This document shows positions 54,101-64,000 of a DNA stretch of 64,000 nucleotides, piece by piece. Both the position numbers and the translations under genes were made by a program. The notes under the pieces are model-generated. The model had not been told where the DNA came from. It made no database searches and saw nothing but the letters and a program-made list of their open reading frames with translations. Each line of letters opens with the position of its first letter. Position 1 is the stretch's first letter. Source of the DNA: Lepidodermella squamata (lineage: Eukaryota; Gastrotricha); NCBI GenBank assembly GCA_047495785.1, contig JBLDXI010000063.1:366752-430751 (forward strand). Direction: 5' to 3'.

Positions 54101-55900
54101 AGCAATTGCAAACGCAATGGCAGCCGATTGAGGCACATCGCTGTTGACGCGGTATTCGCAGCAAGCCTGAGCGGGCTAACATGGCTGTTTTCAGCCGTTT
54201 CACGTACTGCCGGTATTCGGCATCATCCCACTCGTGGCGAATCAACGCCATCCGTGCATCATTCGATCGTGGCAGCAATTGCAAACGAAATAGCACCCGA
54301 TTGAGGCACATCGCTGTTGACGCGGTATTCGCAGCAAGCCTGAGCGGGCTGACATGGCTGTTTTCAGCCGTCGCACGTACTGCCGGTATTCGGCATCATC
54401 CCACTCATGGCGAATCTACGCCATCCGTGCATCATTCGATCGTGGCAGCAATTGCAAACGCAATGGCAGCCGATTGAGGCACATCGCTGTCGACGCGGTA
54501 TTCGTAGCGAGCCTGAGCGGGCTAACATGGCTGTTTTTTACCGTTTCACGTACTGCCAGTATTCGGCATCAGCCCACTCAGCCCATCAACGCAATCCGTA
54601 CATCATTCGATCGTGGCAGCAATTGCAAACGCAATGGCAGCCGATTGAGGCACATCGCTGTTGACGCGGTATTCGCAGCAAGCCTGAGCGGGCTAACATG
54701 GCTGTTTTCAGCCGTTTCACGTACTGCCGGTATTCGGCATCATCCCACTCGTGGCGAATCAACGCCATCCGTGCATCATTCGATCGTGGCAGCAATTGCA
54801 AACGAAATAGCACCCGATTGAGGCACATCGCTGTCGACGCGGTATTCGCAGCAAGCCTGAGCGGGCTAACATGGCTGTTTTCAGCCGTCACACGTACTGC
54901 CGGTATTCGGCATCATGCCCACTCGTGGCAAATCAACGCAATCCGTACATCATTCGATCGTGGCAGCAATTGCAAACGAAATAGCAGCCGATTGAGGCAC
55001 ATCGCTGTCGACGCGGTATTCGTAGCGAGCCTGAGCGGGCTAACATGGCTGTTTTCAGCCGTTTCACGTACTGCCGGTATTCGGCATCATCCCACTCGTG
55101 GCGAATCAACGCCATCCGTGCATCATTCGATCGTGGCAGCAATTGCAAACGCAATAGCACCCGATTGAGGCACATCGCTGTTGACGCGGTATTCGTAGCG
55201 AGCCTGAGCGGGCTAACATGGCTGTTTTCAGCCGTCACACGTACTGCCGGTATTCGGCATCATGCCCACTCGTGGCGAATCAACGCCATCCGTGCATCAT
55301 TCGATCGTGGCAGCAATTGCAAACGCAATGGCAGCCGATTGAGGCACATCGCTGTTGACGCGGTATTCGCAGCAAGCCTGAGCGGGCTAACATGGCTGTT
55401 TTCAGCCGTCACACGTACTGCCGGTATTCGGCATCATGCCCACTCGTGGCAAATCAACGCAATCCGTACATCATTCGATCGTGGCAGCAATTGCAAACGA
55501 AATAGCACCCGATTGAGGCACATCGCTGTCGACGCGGTATTCGCAGCAAGCCTGAGCGGGCTAACATGGCTGTTTTCAGCCGTCACACGTACTGCCGGTA
55601 TTCGGCATCATGCCCACTCGTGGCAAATCAACGCAATCCGTACATCATTCGATCGTGGCAGCAATTGCAAACGAAATAGCACCCGATTGAGGCACATCGC
55701 TGTCGACGCGGTATGGCGTATGGCGTAGCGGCATGGCGTAGCGAGCCTGAGCGGGCTAACATGGCTGTTTTCAGCCGTCACACGTACTGCCAGTATTCGG
55801 CATCATGCCCACTCGTGGCGAATCAACGCCATCCGTGCATCATTCGATCGTGGCAGCAATTGCAAACGAAATAGCACCCGATTGAGGCACATCGCTGTCG
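51171..55900 (+). repeat. Array block A' (return of block A types)
   Basis: 195-bp monomers reappear at 51,660, 52,202, 53,438 and 55,713 after being absent for about 36.7 kb. The stretch 51,770-52,444 matches 691-1,365 at a constant offset of 51,079, and 52,597-53,287 matches 12,686-13,376 at an offset of 39,911. The two 171-bp monomers of the window are here or at its edge. The matches are judged from shared diagnostic variants and coordinates, not from a full alignment. Confidence 0.75.
51211..51230 (+). repeat. 171-bp monomer variant (first of two)
   Basis: The usual atcatgcccactcgtggc segment is changed so that agccca occurs twice around ctc, for a net loss of three bases. The only other copy is at about 54,568-54,587. 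Both sit in monomers with the tttttaccg change, within otherwise matching dimers, so the two places share a recent origin. Confidence 0.9.
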
Positions 55901-58900
55901 ACGCGGTATTCGCAGCGAGCCTGAGCGGGCTGACATGGTTGTTTTCAGCCGTTTAAAGTACTGCCGGTATTCGGCATCATGCACACTCGTGGCGAATCAA
56001 CGCCATCCGTGCATCATTCGATCGTGGCAGCAATTGCAAACGCAATAGCAGCCGATTGAGGCACATCGCTGTTGACGCGGTATTCGTAGCGAGCCTGAGC
56101 GGGCTAACATGGCTGTTTTCAGCCGTCGCACGTACTGCCGGTATTCGGCATCATGCACACTCGTGGCTAATCAACGCCATCCGTGCATCATTCGATCGTG
56201 GCAGCAATTGCAAACGAAATAGCACCCGATTGAGGCACATCGCTGTCGACGCGGTATTCGCAGCAAGCCTGAGCGGGCTAACATGGCTGTTTTCAGCCGT
56301 CACACGTACTGCCGGTATTCGGCATCATCCCACTCATGGCGAATCTACGCCATCCGTGCATCATTCGATCGTGGCAGCAATTGCAAACGCAATGGCAGCC
56401 GATTGAGGCACATCGCTGTTGACGCGGTATTCGCAGCAAGCCTGAGCGGGCTAACATGGCTGTTTTCAGCCGTCGCACGTACTGCCGGTATTCGGCATCA
56501 TGCACACTCGTGGCGAATCAACGCCATCCGTGCATCATTCGATCGTGGCAGCAATTGCAAACGAAATAGCACCCGATTGAGGCACATCGCTGTTGACGCG
56601 GTATTCGCAGCAAGCCTGAGCGGGCTAACATGGCTGTTTTCAGCCGTTTCACGTACTGCCGGTATTCGGCATCATGCCCACTCGTGGCAAATCAACGCAA
56701 TCCGTACATCATTCGATCGTGGCAGCAATTGCAAACGAAATAGCACCCGATTGAGGCACATCGCTGTTGACGCGGTATTCCCAGCGAGCCTGAGCGGGCT
56801 AACATGGCTGTTTTCAGCCGTCACACGTACTGCCAGTATTCGGCATCATGCCCACTCGTGGCGAATCAACGCCATCCGTGCATCATTCGATCGTGGCAGC
56901 AATTGCAAACGAAATAGCACCCGATTGAGGCACATCGCTGTTGACGCGGTATTCGCAGCAAGCCTGAGCGGGCTAACATGGCTGTTTTCAGCCGTTTCAC
57001 GTAATGCCGGTATTCGGCATCATGCACACTCGTGGCGAATCAACGCCATCCGTGCATCATTCGATCGTGGCAGCAATTGCAAACGAAATAGCACCCGATT
57101 GAGGCACATCGCTGTTGACGCGGTATTCCCAGCGAGCCTGAGCGGGCTAACATGGCTGTTTTCAGCCGTCACACGTACTGCCAGTATTCGGCATCATGCC
57201 CACTCGTGGCGAATCAACGCCATCCGTGCATCATTCGATCGTGGCAGCAATTGCAAACGAAATAGCACCCGATTGAGGCACATCGCTGTTGACGCGGTAT
57301 TCGCAGCAAGCCTGAGCGGGCTAACATGGCTGTTTTCAGCCGTTTCACGTAATGCCGGTATTCGGCATCATGCACACTCGTGGCGAATCAACGCCATCCG
57401 TGCATCATTCGATCGTGGCAGCAATTGCAAACGAAATAGCACCCGATTGAGGCACATCGCTGTTGACGCGGTATTCCCAGCGAGCCTGAGCGGGCTAACA
57501 TGGCTGTTTTCAGCCGTCACACGTACTGCCAGTATTCGGCATCATGCCCACTCGTGGCGAATCAACGCCATCCGTGCATCATTCGATCGTGGCAGCAATT
57601 GCAAACGAAATAGCACCCGATTGAGGCACATCGCTGTTGACGCGGTATTCGCAGCAAGCCTGAGCGGGCTAACATGGCTGTTTTCAGCCGTTTCACGTAC
57701 TGCCGGTATTCGGCATCATGCCCACTCGTGGCAAATCAACGCAATCCGTACATCATTCGATCGTGGCAGCAATTGCAAACGAAATAGCACCCGATTGAGG
57801 CACATCGCTGTCGACGCGGTATTCGCAGCGAGCCTGAGCGGGCTGACATGGTTGTTTTCAGCCGTTTAAAGTACTGCCGGTATTCGGCATCATGCCCACT
57901 CGTGGCGAATCAACGCCATCCGTGCATCATTCGATCGTGGCAGCAATTGCAAACGCAATAGCACCCGATTGAGGCACATCGCTGTTGACGCGGTATTCGT
58001 AGCGAGCCTGAGCGGGCTAACATGGCTGTTTTCAGCCGTCGCACGTACTGCCGGTATTCGGCATCATGCACACTCGTGGCTAATCAACGCCATCCGTGCA
58101 TCATTCGATCGTGGCAGCAATTGCAAACGAAATAGCACCCGATTGAGGCACATCGCTGTTGACGCGGTATTCGCAGCAAGCCTGAGCGGGCTGACATGGC
58201 TGTTTTCAGCCATCGCACGTACTGCCGGTATTCGGCATCATCCCACTCATGGCGAATCTACGCCATCCGTGCATCATTCGATCTTGGCAGCAATTGCAAA
58301 CGAAATAGCACCCGATTGAGGCACATCGCTGTTGACGCGGTATTCGCAGCAAGCCTGAGCGGGCTAACATGGCTGTTTTCAGCCGTCGCACGTACTGCCG
58401 GTATTCGGCATCATGCACACTCGTGGCTAATCAACGCCATCCGTGCATCATTCGATCGTGGCAGCAATTGCAAACGCAATAGCACCCGATTGAGGCACAT
58501 CGCTGTTGACGCGGTATTCGTAGCGAGCCTGAGCGGGCTAACATGGCTGTTTTCAGCCGTCGCACGTACTGCCGGTATTCGGCATCATGCACACTCGTGG
58601 CGAATCAACGCCATCCGTGCATCATTCGATCGTGGCAGCAATTGCAAACGAAATAGCACCCGATTGAGGCACATCGCTGTTGACGCGGTATTCGCAGCAA
58701 GCCTGAGCGGGCTAACATGGCTGTTTTCAGCCGTCACACGTACTGCCGGTATTCGGCATCATGCCCACTCGTGGCAAATCAACGCAATCCGTACATCATT
58801 CGATCGTGGCAGCAATTGCAAACGAAATAGCACCCGATTGAGGCACATCGCTGTTGACGCGGTATTCCCAGCGAGCCTGAGCGGGCTAACACGGCTGTTT

Positions 58901-61900
58901 TCAGCCGTCACAGGTACTGCCAGTATTCGGCATCATGCCCACTCGTGGCGAATCAACGCCATCCGTGCATCATTCGATCGTGGCAGCAATTGCAAACGAA
59001 ATAGCACCCGATTGAGGCACATCGCTGTCGACGCGGTATTCGCAGCGAGCCTGAGCGGGCTGACATGGTTGTTTTCAGCCGTTTAAAGTACTGCCGGTAT
59101 TCGGCATCATGCCCACTCGTGGCGAATCAACGCCATCCGTGCATCATTCGATCGTGGCAGCAATTGCAAACGCAATAGCACCCGATTGAGGCACATCGCT
59201 GTTGACGCGGTATTCGTAGCGAGCCTGAGCGGGCTAACATGGCTGTTTTCAGCCGTCGCACGTACTGCCGGTATTCGGCATCATGCACACTCGTGGCTAA
59301 TCAACGCCATCCGTGCATCATTCGATCGTGGCAGCAATTGCAAACGAAATAGCACCCGATTGAGGCACATCGCTGTTGACGCGGTATTCGCAGCAAGCCT
59401 GAGCGGGCTGACATGGCTGTTTTCAGCCATCGCACGTACTGCCGGTATTCGGCATCATCCCACTCATGGCGAATCTACGCCATCCGTGCATCATTCGATC
59501 TTGGCAGCAATTGCAAACGAAATAGCACCCGATTGAGGCACATCGCTGTTGACGCGGTATTCGCAGCAAGCCTGAGCGGGCTAACATGGCTGTTTTCAGC
59601 CGTCGCACGTACTGCCGGTATTCGGCATCATGCCCACTCGTGGCAAATCAACGCAATCCGTACATCATTCGATCGTGGCAGCAATTGCAAACGAAATAGC
59701 ACCCGATTGAGGCACATCGCTGTTGACGCCGTATTCCCAGCGAGCCTGAGCGGGCTAACATGGCTGTTTTCAGCCGTCACACGTACTGCCAGTATTCGGC
59801 ATCATGCCCACTCGTGGCGAATCAACGCCATACGTGCATCATTCGATCGTGGCAGCAATTGCAAACGAAATAGCACCCGATTGAGGCACATCGCTGTCGA
59901 CGCGGTATTCGCAGCGAGCCTGAGCGGGCTGACATGGTTGTTTTCAGCCGTTTAAAGTACTGCCGGTATTCGGCATCATGCCCACTCGTGGCGAATCAAC
60001 GCCATCCGTGCATCATTCGATCGTGGCAGCAATTGCAAACGAAATAGCACCCGATTGAGGCACATCGCTGTTGACGCGGTATTCCCAGCGAGCCTGAGCG
60101 GGCTAACATGGCTGTTTTCAGCCGTCGCACGTACTGCCGGTATTCGGCATCATGCCCACTCGTGGCAAATCAACGCAATCCGTACATCATTCGATCGTGG
60201 CAGCAATTGCAAACGAAATAGCACCCGATTGAGGCACATCGCTGTTGACGCGGTATTCCCAGCGAGCCTGAGCGGGCTAACACGGCTGTTTTCAGCCGTC
60301 ACAGGTACTGCCAGTATTCGGCATCATGCCCACTCGTGGCGAATCAACGCCATCCGTGCATCATTCGATCGTGGCAGCAATTGCAAACGAAATAGCACCC
60401 GATTGAGGCACATCGCTGTCGACGCGGTATTCGCAGCGAGCCTGAGCGGGCTAACATGGCTGTTTTCAGCCGTCACACGTACTGCCAGTATTCGGCATCA
60501 TGCCCACTCGTGGCGAATCAACGCCATCCGTGCATCATTCGATCGTGGCAGCAATTGCAAACGCAATAGCACCCGATTGAGGCACATCGCTGTTGACGCG
60601 GTATTCGTAGCGAGCCTGAGCGGGCTGACATGGTTGTTTTCAGCCGTTTAAAGTACTGCCGGTATTCGGCATCATGCCCACTCGTGGCTAATCAACGCCA
60701 TCCGTGCATCATTCGATCGTGGCAGCAATTGCAAACGAAATAGCACCCGATTGAGGCACATCGCTGTTGACGCGGTATTCGCAGCAAGCCTGAGCGGGCT
60801 GACATGGCTGTTTTCAGCCATCGCACGTACTGCCGGTATTCGGCATCATCCCACTCATGGCGAATCTACGCCATCCGTGCATCATTCGATCTTGGCAGCA
60901 ATTGCAAACGAAATAGCACCCGATTGAGGCACATCGCTGTTGACGCGGTATTCGCAGCAAGCCTGAGCGGGCTAACATGGCTGTTTTCAGCCGTCGCACG
61001 TACTGCCGGTATTCGGCATCATGCCCACTCGTGGCAAATCAACGCAATCCGTACATCATTCGATCGTGGCAGCAATTGCAAACGAAATAGCACCCGATTG
61101 AGGCACATCGCTGTTGACGCGGTATTCCCAGCGAGCCTGAGCGGGCTAACATGGTTGTTTTCAGCCGTTTAAAGTACTGCCGGTATTCGGCATCATGCCC
61201 ACTCGTGGCGAATCAACGCCATCCGTGCATCATTCGATCGTGGCAGCAATTGCAAACGCAATAGCACCCGATTGAGGCACATCGCTGTTGACGCGGTATT
61301 CGTAGCGAGCCCGAGCGGGCTAACATGGCTGTTTTCAGCCGTCGCACGTACTGCCGGTATTCGGCATCATGCACACTCGTGGCGAATCAACGCCATCCGT
61401 GCATCATTCGATCGTGGCAGCAATTGCAAACGAAATAGCACCCGATTGAGGCACATCGCTGTTGACACGGTATTCGCAGCAAGCCTGAGCGGGCTGACAT
61501 GGCTGTTTTCAGCCATCGCACGTACTGACGGCATTCGGCATCATGCACACTCGTGGCGAATCAACGCCATCCGTGCATCATTCGATCGTGGCAGCAATTG
61601 CAAACGAAATAGCACCCGATTGAGGCACATCGCTGTTGACGCGGTATTCGTAGCGAGCCTGAGCGGGCTAACATGGCTGTTTTCAGCCGTCGCACGTACT
61701 GCCGGTATTCGGCATCATGCACACTCGTGGCGAATCAACGCCATCCGTGCATCATTCGATCGTGGCAGCAATTGCAAACGAAATAGCACCCGATTGAGGC
61801 ACATCGCTGTCGACGCGGTATTCGCAGCGAGCCTGAGCGGGCTGACATGGTTGTTTTCAGCCGTTTAAAGTACTGCCGGTATTCGGCATCATGCCCACTC

Positions 61901-62400
61901 GTGGCGAATCAACGCCATCCGTGCATCATTCGATCGTGGCAGCAATTGCAAACGCAATAGCACCCGATTGAGGCACATCGCTGTTGACGCGGTATTCGTA
62001 GCGAGCCTGAGCGGGCTAACATGGCTGTTTTCAGCCGTCGCACGTACTGCCGGTATTCGGCATCATGCACACTCGTGGCGAATAAACGCCATCCGTGCAT
62101 CATTCGATCGTGGCAGCAATTGCAAACGAAATAGCACCCGATTGAGGCACATCGCTGTTGACGCGGTATTCGCAGCAAGCCTGAGCGGGCTGACATGGCT
62201 GTTTTCAGCCATCGCACGTACTGCCGGTATTCGGCATCATGCCCACTCGTGGCGAATAAACGCCATCCGTGCATCATTCGATCGTGGCAGCAATTGCAAA
62301 CGCAATAGCACCCGATTGAGGCACATCGCTGTTGACGCGGTATTCGCAGCGAGCCTGAGCGGGCTGACATGGTTGTTTTCAGCCGTTTAAAGTACTGCCG
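55901..62400 (+). repeat. Array block B' (return of block B types)
   Basis: TTTAAAG, tcccag, tggctaatc and gatcttgg units return in block B order. 57,969-58,487 matches 17,370-17,888 at an offset of 40,599, and 61,272-61,868 matches 27,631-28,227 at an offset of 33,641, including the rare tgacacgg and actgacgg changes. A private pair, cacggctg with cacaggtac, occurs at about 58,890-58,915 and 60,280-60,305, which marks a local duplication inside this block. Confidence 0.72.
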
Positions 62401-62542
62401 GTATTCGGCATCATGCCCACTCGTGGCGAATCAACGCCATCCGTGCATCATTCGATCTTGGCAGCAATTGCAAACGAAATAGCACCCGATTGAGGCACAT
62501 CGCTGTTGACGCGGTATTCGCAGCAAGCCTGAGCGGGCTGAC

Positions 62543-63984
62543 ATGGCTGTTTTCAGCCGTCGCACGTACTGCGGGTATTCGGCATCATCCCACTCATGGC
62601 GAATCTACGCCATCCGTGCATCATTCGATCGTGGCAGCAATTGCAAACGCAATGGCAGCCGATTGAGGCACATCGCTGTTGACGCGGTATTCGCAGCAAG
62701 CCTGAGCGGGCTGACATGGCTGTTTTCAGCCATCGCACGTACTGCCGGTATTCGGCATCATGCCCACTCGTGGCGAATCAACGCCATCCGTGCATCATTC
62801 GATCGTGGCAGCAATTGCAAACGAAATAGCACCCGATTGAGGCACATCGCTGTTGACGCGGTATTCGCAGCAAGCCTGAGCGGGCTGACATGGCTGTTTT
62901 CAGCCATCGCACGTACTGCCGGTATTCGGCATCATGCCCACTCGTGGCGAATAAACGCCATCCGTGCATCATTCGATCGTGGCAGCAATTGCAAACGCAA
63001 TAGCACCCGATTGAGGCACATCGCTGTTGACGCGGTATTCGCAGCGAGCCTGAGCGGGCTGACATGGTTGTTTTCAGCCGTTTAAAGTACTGCCGGTATT
63101 CGGCATCATGCCCACTCGTGGCGAATCAACGCCATCCGTGCATCATTCGATCTTGGCAGCAATTGCAAACGAAATAGCACCCGATTGAGGCACATCGCTG
63201 TTGACGCGGTATTCGCAGCAAGCCTGAGCGGGCTGACATGGCTGTTTTCAGCCGTCGCACGTACTGCGGGTATTCGGCATCATCCCACTCATGGCGAATC
63301 TACGCCATCCGTGCATCATTCGATCGTGGCAGCAATTGCAAACGCAATGGCAGCCGATTGAGGCACATCGCTGTTGACGCGGTATTCGCAGCAAGCCTGA
63401 GCGGGCTGACATGGCTGTTTTCAGCCATCGCACGTACTGCCGGTATTCGGCATCATGCCCACTCGTGGCGAATCAACGCCATCCGTGCATCATTCGATCG
63501 TGGCAGCAATTGCAAACGAAATAGCACCCGATTGAGGCACATCGCTGTTGACGCGGTATTCGCAGCAAGCCTGAGCGGGCTGACATGGCTGTTTTCAGCC
63601 ATCGCACGTACTGCCGGTATTCGGCATCATCCCACTCATGGCGAATCTACGCCATCCGTGCATCATTCGATCTTGGCAGCAATTGCAAACGAAATAGCAC
63701 CCGATTGAGGCACATCGCTGTCGACGCGGTATTCGCAGCGAGCCTGAGCGGGCTGACATGGTTGTTTTCAGCCGTTTAAAGTACTGCCGGTATTCGGCAT
63801 CATGCCCACTCGTGGCGAATCAACGCCATCCGTGCATCATTCGATCTTGGCAGCAATTGCAAACGAAATAGCACCCGATTGAGGCACATCGCTGTTGACG
63901 CGGTATTCGCAGCAAGCCTGAGCGGGCTGACATGGCTGTTTTCAGCCGTCGCACGTACTGCGGGTATTCGGCATCATCCCACTA
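62543..63984 (+). repeat. Terminal 695-bp tetramer repeat
   Basis: Four monomers (one of 173 bp, three of 174 bp) form a 695-bp unit that starts at 62,543 and repeats at 63,238 and 63,932. The second period is 694 bp because another monomer in it is the 173-bp form. The private change actgcgggtatt marks the start of each tetramer at about 62,571, 63,266 and 63,961. The third copy is cut off by the barcode at the end of the window. Confidence 0.85.
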
Positions 63985-64000
63985 CTCTCACGAGATGTGT
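63985..64000 (-). other. Barcode-like 16-mer at the end of the window (reverse complement)
   Basis: The final 16 bases are the exact reverse complement of the 16-mer at 43,017 and 50,393, preceded by a single A that does not fit the satellite (cccact, then a). The A matches the A-tail expected between insert and adapter. Sequence probably ends here because a read ended, not because the array did. Confidence 0.92.

Larger units (their letters stand above)
1..63984 (+). repeat. Satellite DNA array, ~174-bp monomer, ~368 copies
   Basis: The array fills the window with no non-repeat interruption apart from two short foreign 16-mers. The period is read directly: the motif gtggcagcaattgc at base 1 recurs at 175 and then about every 174 bp to the end. 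Observed monomer lengths are 174 (commonest), 173 (one base lost in catcatgccc), 195 (21-bp gain), 178 (4-bp gain), 171 (3-bp loss) and a few single-base indel forms. Copies differ at roughly two dozen recurring diagnostic positions that are shuffled into haplotypes, as expected from unequal exchange and gene conversion. The family is not one I recognise. Unit length near one nucleosome is typical of eukaryotic centromeric or heterochromatic satellites; that assignment is inference. Confidence 0.98.

Noticed and set aside
56283-57869. 528-residue open reading frame as a repeat-protein gene
   Set aside because: It is only nine consecutive monomers read in the open phase. The same phase is broken throughout the array by 173, 178 and 195 bp units and TTTAAAG stops, start codons are ordinary monomer ATGs, and no flanking promoter or unique sequence exists.
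1-63984. CRISPR array
   Set aside because: The whole 174-bp unit is conserved; there are no short repeats separated by unique spacers and no cas genes.
1-63984. Rolling-circle or reverse-transcribed concatemer (amplification product or DRT2-like cDNA)
   Set aside because: A concatemer from one template would be near-uniform. Here many monomer classes are arranged in nested higher-order repeats with shared private mutations, and no reverse transcriptase gene is present.
63985-64000. Telomere or natural chromosome end
   Set aside because: There is no telomere-type repeat; the terminal bases are the reverse complement of the barcode-like 16-mer.

Overview
The whole window is one tandem satellite array. 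From base 1 to base 63,984 it consists of head-to-tail copies of a monomer of about 174 bp, roughly 368 copies, all in one orientation except for a stretch of about 198 bp near 50.5 kb. I found no unique sequence, credible protein gene, RNA gene, transposon or CRISPR array. Open frames exist because 174 = 3 x 58, so an open phase runs from copy to copy; 173, 178, 171 and 195 bp monomers and in-frame stops break it repeatedly, and I treat these frames as non-coding. The monomer is about 56% GC and not CpG-depleted. A uniform array of nucleosome-sized units suggests eukaryotic heterochromatin (centromeric, pericentromeric, subtelomeric or B-chromosome). The sequence does not identify the taxon, and a prokaryotic source is unlikely but not excluded.

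Layout by monomer type (borders approximate). Block A, 1-15.0 kb: carries 15 monomers with a 21-bp gain (195 bp) and contains 1,408-bp and 542-bp tandem higher-order repeats. Block B, 15.0-31.5 kb: rich in monomers with a TTTAAAG stop variant, a tcccag variant and a CGATCT variant, with duplications at offsets of 1,392, 2,435 and 5,565 bp. Block C, 31.5-51.2 kb: defined by nine 178-bp monomers and a 23-monomer, 4,001-bp higher-order repeat present twice in tandem (42.63-50.39 kb), plus an older related copy at about 37.05-40.95 kb. Block A', 51.2-55.9 kb, and block B', 55.9-62.4 kb, return to the A and B vocabularies in the same order. The tail, 62.4-63.98 kb, is a 695-bp tetramer repeated about 2.2 times.

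The strongest unexpected signal is technical. The 16-mer ACACATCTCGTGAGAG, which I recall as PacBio barcode bc1003, occurs at 43,017-43,032 and 50,393-50,408, and as its reverse complement at the last 16 bases (63,985-64,000). In all three cases the adjoining base on the insert side is T (A on the other strand), as expected for T/A ligation of a barcoded adapter. The second site is followed by 198 bp of satellite in reverse orientation. Both internal sites replace exactly the number of bases expected from neighbouring copies. The contig therefore appears to contain untrimmed read ends, it probably ends here because a read ended, and its long-range order needs independent confirmation. I did not find a new biological system; the biology here is a young, actively homogenising satellite with nested higher-order repeats.
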